This document shows, in pieces, positions 58,456 to 64,000 of a stretch of DNA of 64,000 nt. Under the pieces are notes generated by a model. That model was not told the DNA's origin, did no database searches, and saw nothing but the letters and a program-made list of their open reading frames with translations. Source of the stretch: Limnanthes douglasii subsp. nivea (Eukaryota > Streptophyta > Magnoliopsida > Brassicales > Limnanthaceae); the NCBI GenBank assembly GCA_036936605.1, contig JAUPFV010000004.1, positions 67,914,352-67,978,351 of the forward strand, written 5' to 3'. Position 1 is the first letter of the stretch. Every line of letters begins with the position of its first letter. The position numbers and the translations under genes are program-made.

Positions 58456-58935
58456 TGGTGTGGATAAAAATGGCCTGGGGGTAGGCAAGTAATTTCAAGT
58501 GGAGTTTTAAGGCGGTGTAAGGGTGTTTCAAGGTGTTTCGAGGTGTTTCAAGGTGTTTCAAGGTGTTTCAAGGTGGAGAGAGAATTAAGAAGCTTGGCAG
58601 CAGTTAATTTTTTGTTACCCATAGTTAATGCTGGTGGTTGGGTATTTATAGTATGATACTTGGGCCCTTATAGGCTTTCGGGTCATGTTTAATGGACCCG
58701 GGTCATGTTTAAAGACCCATGAGTTTTAAGCAGATGGGCAGGTAGCTTAGTCAGAAAGTGTTTAGGTTTTTTAGTACTTTAGTCATAGTTCGAACAACCT
58801 TAAGCTCACAGTGTTCGAAGTCATCTGTCCGGTTCAAAAGTCGTGTCCGATTTTAGTTCTTAGTGTCTGTCCAGTTTACGGAGAGATTTACATTGGTATG
58901 CCCTTCCGGGGACCATTCCGAATTCGGACTCATCA
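58456..58935. repeat. Solo LTR (480 bases) with TSD ACTAT
   Basis: Starts TGGTGTGGAT and ends GGACTCATCA, flanked by ACTAT at 58451-58455 and 58936-58940. Removing it and one ACTAT restores the RT sequence seen in C (GGATAC..TGA.TCCC). No coding content. Contains about five copies of the 10-base unit AAGGTGTTTC (58520-58575). The parent family was not recognised among the other LTRs here. TG/CA ends and a 5-base TSD are the mark of a solo LTR. Confidence 0.8.
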
Positions 58936-59304
58936 ACTATGACTCCCTTAATGTCCGACGTTGGATAAACAATCCACTTTGGAAACAATTGCTTCCGTTT
59001 TTTCTGAAGAAAATACCCTTCTATTTTGGATTACCGGCTTCACCTTTGAATTAACAACTAAACTATGATAGATTACTTCGATCAGCACACCTATCGCATC
59101 CTCCGTTTTCCAAGAGAAAACATCCAAGTTGTAAGACAAAAATTCCAAGAGTCATTAACGTAGAACTGGGGTCTGAAAGGTTCTTATTTGAAGTGTTTTT
59201 CTCTCATAAAAAGTATACTCCTCAATTTTTTCGCTTACTATCAAGGACCGCGGGGTTTCCCTCGAATCGTCAACCCTTTCACCAATATCTGAGGTCAACC
59301 CCTC

Positions 59305-59313
59305 TAACTGCTA
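59305..59313 (-). promoter_or_regulatory. Putative readthrough site, element E
   Basis: TAG (59313-59311) then CAGTTA (59310-59305), between DIMNE and QLEGL. Full match to UAG CAR YYA, at the same place as in C and D. Confidence 0.6.
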
Positions 59314-61770
59314 TTCATTCATTATATCTCCACTGTTGGATCCTCAAATCCGAAGTGTGGTGGCATAACATTCCCTTGCAACTTTCTGGTTGCTTCGAAC
59401 GACCCCCACACGGTCTCCGACCATATACTTAAGATTGGTGAATTGATGACACGACGTTATACATTCTTGACAACCAAAACCTTCCAAAAAAAACGTTATA
59501 GTTTGTGGGACAGTCAACCACCATAAAGAGCACTTGAACTTAATTCTTGAAGGGTCATTTTCCTAAACTCACCTCTCCCTTGAACTCTCCTATTAACAGT
59601 AAAACCAATGATTGAGCGCTCTGACTGAGAAATTCAAGGAGGATAACACATCATATCATATGTTGCTTTATAAAGAACATTCGTTGAGCTCCCGGTGTCT
59701 ATGGGCAGGTGTCTAATTTCAACCCCAGCAACTTCTACCCCAATAACTACCGCGTCCTCAAGCGGCCCCGCAGTACCTCGCAAATCGACCTCATCGAACA
59801 AAATAAAAGTAATGTCCTTATTGCTGTACAAATGAGTGCACATTCTCCCCTCAATCTGCGTTGTCAAATTGACAACATGTCTTTTTCTCAAACTATCAGT
59901 ATTACCAGTCATTGAATCACCTCAAAAATGGCCAACGACTCGAAATACTCACACAGACTTTGAACATGTCCTTTCTTGATTAGCTCTTCGAAAACCATCA
60001 AAATCAACCTATATGGATCCCTATCCAAATACTTCGAAGCAACATCAAACTCATCAACCTTTGAATCTAGAATCCAAAAAATTTCAGCTTGCGCATTTGG
60101 GTTGGCCGGCTGTGAATTCGATGTTGGAGTTTTCGATGCGTTCCCCTCTCACTTCACATAAGTCAAAAGCTTTCCATTCTCAATCAAAATTTGGAATTCT
60201 TTTTTCAAAACAATGCACTCATTGGTGTCATGTCCAATATCATTATGATATCTATAGAATTTATTATTTTGTTCCTCCATTGGCCTGTTAATTGGTGCGG
60301 GTTTCCTAAAATTCACATAATTCTTAGTTCTATCAAAAATTCCTACCACGCTAACAGTTAAGTCCGCGTAATACTTTGGCATTATCCACTGATTCGGTAT
60401 CGGCCTGTTCTAGTTGTAGGATGGGGATTGATTTGAATATCCCTCGATTTGAGGTGGTAAATTGTTATTCCTCTGGCGCGTCTGCTGATTAGCATTTGAA
60501 TATTACCCTTGGTTATAGGACACCTGATCTAAATTCTTTGGACCGTTAACCGGTCCTCCTCCGACCCTAGTAGATTCTTCAATTTTAATCTAATCTTCAA
60601 CCTAAGCCATTAATGCTTCAAAAGTTATATCCCTCATTTTCATTGTCTCATTAGCCATGTCATATGGAAATACCCATTAGCAAAAAGATTACATCGCACT
60701 TCTTTTTCACAATTATCCAAACTTGACTTTGTCAAAACAAATCATTTTGTGTAATCCTTCAAGTTTTCTTCAAATTCCAGCCTACATTGGATAATCGTAT
60801 CACCATTTGCCCTCATCTCTTTCCTACCAACAAACTGCCTTTGAAAAGCAGTATAAAAATCCTTGAAATTTGAAATGGATCCCCTTGGAATTCGGTTATA
60901 CCATTTCAAAGTTGTACCTTTAAAAGTCTGTGAGAAAGCCCAACATACCTTTCTATCGTCCTCCTCGAAATTCATTATATAGTTTTTAAACTGTTCGATG
61001 TGATCATCCGGATCCTGCATCCCATCGCACTTTTCAACCTTTGCAATATCAAAACATTTCAGAAGCATAATAGATCTGATTTCATTTGTCAATCGAGAAT
61101 TCCTTCAGTCGGGACCTTGCACGTACTAGTCCTCAGTTCGCATGACTGCGTACAAATTCTGATCAACCTCAACGTACTAATTCAATATGTTCCCCTCGCA
61201 CCAATTAGACTCCCTCAAATATCAAACCACACTTCTCTCCTAGGACTGTGTTCTTTCTTATATTTCCGGCGTTGTTCCCTCTCTTCTTTCTAAGAACCCT
61301 TATACCTTTTAAAACCTGAGCCAAAACTCTCAACCTCCTCGTCACTAAATGTGACACACATTTGCTTGTCTTTCTTTTCTTTTCGAGAAAAGTGGTGTTC
61401 TTTTGTAGTTTTGAAGCACACTTTCTTCTGCTCATTTCTGATCAGACGATCCGTACAAGATCGATCAGATTAGTTTCCAACTTCAGTTTACTCATTCATT
61501 TGTCTCACTTCGAACTTCAGCTATGTCGAGTGGATTTCATGTTTTCTTTGTTCATACTTCTCATTCAAAGCATTTATCTTATCCAAGAGATGATTCATTC
61601 GTTCTTCTATGTCAGATCGAGTTTGGCGGATCAGAACAGATCTTGTAGTCTATCTTATGTCCTCTGCAAGTCTTCCCTTAACGTTTCGATAGTTGATCGA
61701 ACCAAAGCATTATTTTTTGGATTTATCACACAATTTCAAGATTATTTTTCTAAATTGATAAAATTCGAAC
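59314..61770 (-). pseudogene. Element E gag-protease, broken
   Basis: Gag N-terminus is only faintly visible (RSTIETLREDLQ near 61700). The clear capsid block is at 61092-60742 (KVEKCDGMQDPDDHIEQFKN, FQRQFVGRKEMRANGDTI). The zinc-knuckle relic YRYHNDIGHDTNEC (near 60230-60270) has Tyr for the first Cys. Protease has PIDTGSSTNVLY near 59670-59700 and GEFKGEV near 59580, which shows the ancestral GAG. Stops and shifts separate the parts. Confidence 0.8.
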
Positions 61771-61819
61771 TAGTGAGATAGACACTGATTGCTAATATTC
61801 CTTAGTGAAGTCTCCAAAT

Positions 61820-62141
61820 TGGTGAGTTTGATTATTTAAAATTTCCTTAGTAAACTAGAGAAGAAGAGTTTTAAAGAGAGAAATAGATTCTAGAGAGAGA
61901 AAATTAAAGTATGCAAGTGATCTAACTCAGAAATCCATGCCATTTATTAGTTCAACTTTGGCCTGTATATAGAGGCGCAAAGAATTAGCTTACAACTGAA
62001 ATCAGTTGCATAAAAATGGTAAATTATACTTTCAATCCTTAACTAAAATACACATTCTGAATTCTTCCTCTAATTTTACCATATGTTGCATTACATTTTA
62101 TTGTTTACACCTTTAATCCCTGAAATTCTATTTTCTTATCA
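61820..62141 (-). repeat. Element E 5' LTR
   Basis: 322 bases; in element orientation TGATAAGA ... CTCACCA. The sequence after it (ATT then TGGAGACTTCACTAAGG, down from 61819) is where the PBS should be. It does not match the tRNA-Asn site of D and I do not recognise the tRNA. Confidence 0.82.
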
Positions 62142-62593
62142 GTTTCTTCCCAAAAAAGATTTTGGAAAACTTCCTGGGTCAGAATGGGGTTAAGCAGGGG
62201 AGGTGGTTAGAGGACGGGCTGCTTTGTGGTGAAACAGTGGAGTAAAGGTGTTGCGTTGGTGACAGGGTATGGGTAATCTTTTGTCGGAGCATTGCTTTCT
62301 AGAGGGTTTGAACGATGGTAGTTAAGATACCCGATGAGAGAGATTTTGACTTTTGAGGGAGATATTGGGCTGTCGGGGAAAAGTTGACGTTTGGGTTGAA
62401 CAAGTATTGTAGGATTGAATGCATCATGATATGGTTTCTATCAACATGCATGGGTGTAGAGCTTAGATAGTTTGCATCGGGTCGGGATGAGGCATGCAGG
62501 GGACCAAGAGTGTCACATGAGACCAAACAGAAAGTAGATGAAGTGTTATTGGTCGGGAAAAGATTAAAAGGCTGGGAAGACCCAAGGGATTAT
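62142..62593 (-). pseudogene. Probable 5' part of the LINE split by element E
   Basis: No LTR features; G-rich on the plus strand. On the minus strand the sequence up to the E boundary (CTTTTTTGGGAAGAAAC) would continue into 50883 downwards, giving a reading of the LINE ORF1 N-terminal region. Assignment rests on position and the LINE on the other side. Confidence 0.4.
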
Positions 62594-63046
62594 TGTTGGG
62601 TTAAGGGAGTAGAAAATAGTGAGTGAGTAAATAGGATAGAAGATTGTAATGTTTTCACTATCTTTCAATGTGACCAAATGGTCTTTAAATACAAGTTTCA
62701 GCTGTAACAAACATTTGGAATATTCTTAAAGTTTGTTATGTATCTTGATGTTTGGCAACAGAGGTAGAATGAGAGTGTGTGATTGGCAACAAGGATAGCA
62801 CATGGGTCCTTTTAGGGGGACTCATGTTTGGGCTTTAGGACTAGCTTAGGAGTCCAGTAGAACAAGGTGTTGAGTCTGAAAACTTGGACTCAACACCCAC
62901 AAGCCCAAGGTCATAACCCTGGGTCATAAGCCCAAGGTTATAACACTTGGGACAGAAGCCATCACGTGTGGCCGTGCGATGCTGCTTCTCCTTCATCAGA
63001 GCAGTCATCGTCGACGGCGAGCTTCACCGGAAGCTTAATCTCGACA
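62594..63046 (-). repeat. Copia-3 3' LTR (boundaries inferred)
   Basis: In element orientation it starts TGTCGAGATTAAGC right after the polypurine tract CGTTTGAGGGGGGA and probably ends ACCCAACA at 62594. That gives 453 bases with TG and CA ends. The other LTR is outside the window, so the end is not confirmed. Confidence 0.55.
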
Positions 63047-64000
63047 TCCCCCCTCAAACGAAGCGGTGAGTCAAGGAGCCCGAGTTTATCCCTGAGATAA
63101 GCGAATCGAGACGGAGGCAGGGCTTTGGTGAGTGAATCGGCCACTTGATCTTGAGTAGGGACATAACGGATCTGGATCGTCCCTCCAAGCACTTGGTCTC
63201 GAATGAAATGCACGTCGAGCTCAATGTGCTTGGTGCGAGCATGGAAGACTGGGTTCGAAGCCAAGGCACTGGCTCCCAGATTATCACACCAGAGAACAGA
63301 CGGAGGTATGAGAGGGATTCGAAGCTCAGTAAACAGTGAACGAATCCAGATCAACTCGGCAGAGAGGTTAGCAAGAGCTCGGTACTCAGATTCTGTGGAT
63401 GAGCGAGAGACAACGCCTTGCTTTTTGGAGGACCAGGATATCAGAGTGTCGCCAAGGAAGACACAGTACGCGCCCGTGCTACGTCGATCATCAATAGTAG
63501 AGGCCCAATCAGCATCAGAGTAACCATGTAGTTGAAGGTGAAAGCACGGCTTGATGTGAAGTCCTAGCCAACGAGTTCCAGATAAGTAACGTAGTATTCT
63601 CTTTAGACAATGCCAGTGAGTAGAAGTAGGGGCCTGCTGAAATTGACTCAGTCGATTAACAGCATAGGCGATGTCTGGTCTGGTGTGTGTTAGGTATTGT
63701 AAAGCTCCTAACACACTTCTATATTGTGTAGGTGACAGGAGTGGAGAACCAGTGGTTGCAGACAGCGCAGTGCCAGGGGCAAGAGGAGTAGGACAAGGTT
63801 TGGAGAGAGCAGCACCATGATTTGCAAGTAAGTTCTCGATGTAATTGTGCTGTGTGAGGTAGATACCTGTGTTATCACGATGAACCTCTATTCTAAGGAA
63901 TAGAGAGAGTGATCCCATGTCCTTGAGTGAGAATTTAGCATTGAGATTGTGAGTGAACTGTGTGAGGCATGCTGCATCATTGCCTGTGACCAGGATGTCA
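62962..64000 (-). CDS. Copia-3 polyprotein C-terminus (RT end and RNase H), partial
   Basis: Open from the window edge (first residues DILVTGND, directly after the YVDD motif) to a stop at 62962, with no stop or shift in some 345 codons. Blocks: FSLKDMGSLSLFLRIEVHRD, LGALQYLTHTRPDIAYAVN, RNase H with SDADWAS, SWSSKKQGVVSRSSTESEY and WCDNLGASALASNPVFHART, DQVADSLTKALP, SPLRLRG at the polypurine tract, and a tail running into the LTR. It is the same copia group as Copia-1 and -2 but, unlike them, shows no lesion in this part, so the element may be intact outside the window. Confidence 0.9.
   Translation of the reverse strand, partial: DILVTGNDAACLTQFTHNLNAKFSLKDMGSLSLFLRIEVHRDNTGIYLTQHNYIENLLANHGAALSKPCPTPLAPGTALSATTGSPLLSPTQYRSVLGALQYLTHTRPDIAYAVNRLSQFQQAPTSTHWHCLKRILRYLSGTRWLGLHIKPCFHLQLHGYSDADWASTIDDRRSTGAYCVFLGDTLISWSSKKQGVVSRSSTESEYRALANLSAELIWIRSLFTELRIPLIPPSVLWCDNLGASALASNPVFHARTKHIELDVHFIRDQVLGGTIQIRYVPTQDQVADSLTKALPPSRFAYLRDKLGLLDSPLRLRGDVEIKLPVKLAVDDDCSDEGEAASHGHT

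Larger units (their letters stand above)
55355..59310 (-). pseudogene. Element E pol: RT, RNase H, integrase, with two insertions
   Basis: From 59310 down: QLEGLTSDIG after the TAG, SRETPRSLIVSEKIEEYTF, RT fingers (58948-59148), the solo LTR (58456-58935), MCVDFTDLNRACPTNPF (58393-), FMDVF..YNQIH, catalytic YIDDMVVK near 58080, native RNase H (IFLYIAVLDFALSVVLISED, 57660-57600), second RNase H relics (57000-57250), then integrase: DVIKFILNNICYRF, MGPLPMAFGGRQMIIVAVDY (56358-56300), an insert (55836-56010), [20 protein letters not shown] and the end near 55355. Many stops and shifts. Confidence 0.82.
50884..62141 (-). mobile_element. Tat element E (Ty3/gypsy), decayed, with later insertions
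   Basis: 11,258 bases with 322-base LTRs at both ends (50884-51205 and 61820-62141). On the minus strand: 5' LTR, gag-protease, TAG, RT to integrase, tandem-repeat spacer, antisense ORF (plus strand), 3' LTR. The LTRs differ clearly by eye (roughly one base in ten), so it is older than D. No exact target duplication was found (ATTTT against GTTTC). It lies inside a LINE and carries a solo LTR (58456-58935) and a roughly 170-base insert of unknown type (55836-56010). Inactive. Confidence 0.88.

Overview
This is a gene-poor, AT-rich stretch of plant (probably eudicot) nuclear chromosome, built almost entirely of nested LTR retrotransposons. The evidence is Ty1/copia elements primed by initiator tRNA-Met (TGGTATCAGAGC), Ty3/gypsy elements of the plant Tat type (RT, two RNase H domains, integrase without a chromodomain, and an extra antisense ORF), an L1-type LINE with DUF4283, and one spliced plant-specific DUF674 gene. 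No bacterial-type features were seen. The DUF674 gene is the only convincing host gene.

Layout. 283-1277: tandem array of a miniature terminal-repeat retrotransposon (TRIM) with snRNA-type promoter motifs. 1278-3075: no gene. 3076-8492: decayed copia element (Copia-1). 9251-10079 (minus): two-exon DUF674 gene with TATA box and poly(A) signal. 10300-11548: AT-rich, with a SINE-like sequence. 11554-17003: complete copia element (Copia-2) with target-site duplication (TSD) ATACA, nearly identical LTRs but broken ORFs. 18453-24193: very decayed Ty3/gypsy element (Gy1). 24194-47508 (minus): Tat element C, inserted in the Gy1 3' LTR (TSD GGGCA on both sides, 23 kb apart), later enlarged by a tandem duplication and by insertion of Tat element D. 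33582-44025 (plus): Tat element D inside the RNase H of C, with identical 284-bp LTRs and TSD GCTAA; it is the youngest and most intact element. 47514-48660: 5' end of a Tork/Tnt1-like copia. 48865-50883 and 62142-62593 (minus): LINE split by Tat element E (50884-62141, minus). E itself carries a 480-bp solo LTR with TSD ACTAT. 62594-64000 (minus): 3' end of a further copia, its polyprotein open to the window edge.

How the parts work together. The three Tat copies C, D and E share one architecture: LTR, gag-protease, an in-frame TAG, RT-RNase H-aRNase H-integrase, a tandem-repeat spacer, an antisense spliced ORF, LTR. Comparing them shows two things that one copy alone would not. The TAG between gag-pro and pol is at the same place in all three and is followed by CAGTTA (CAGTTT in D), the tobamovirus-type leaky-stop context, which suggests pol is made by stop-codon readthrough. 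The antisense ORF has an intron at the same place in all three, which suggests it is a real spliced gene of the element.

Limits: everything was read by eye. LTR edges of decayed elements, lineage names and identity estimates are approximate. No database search was possible.
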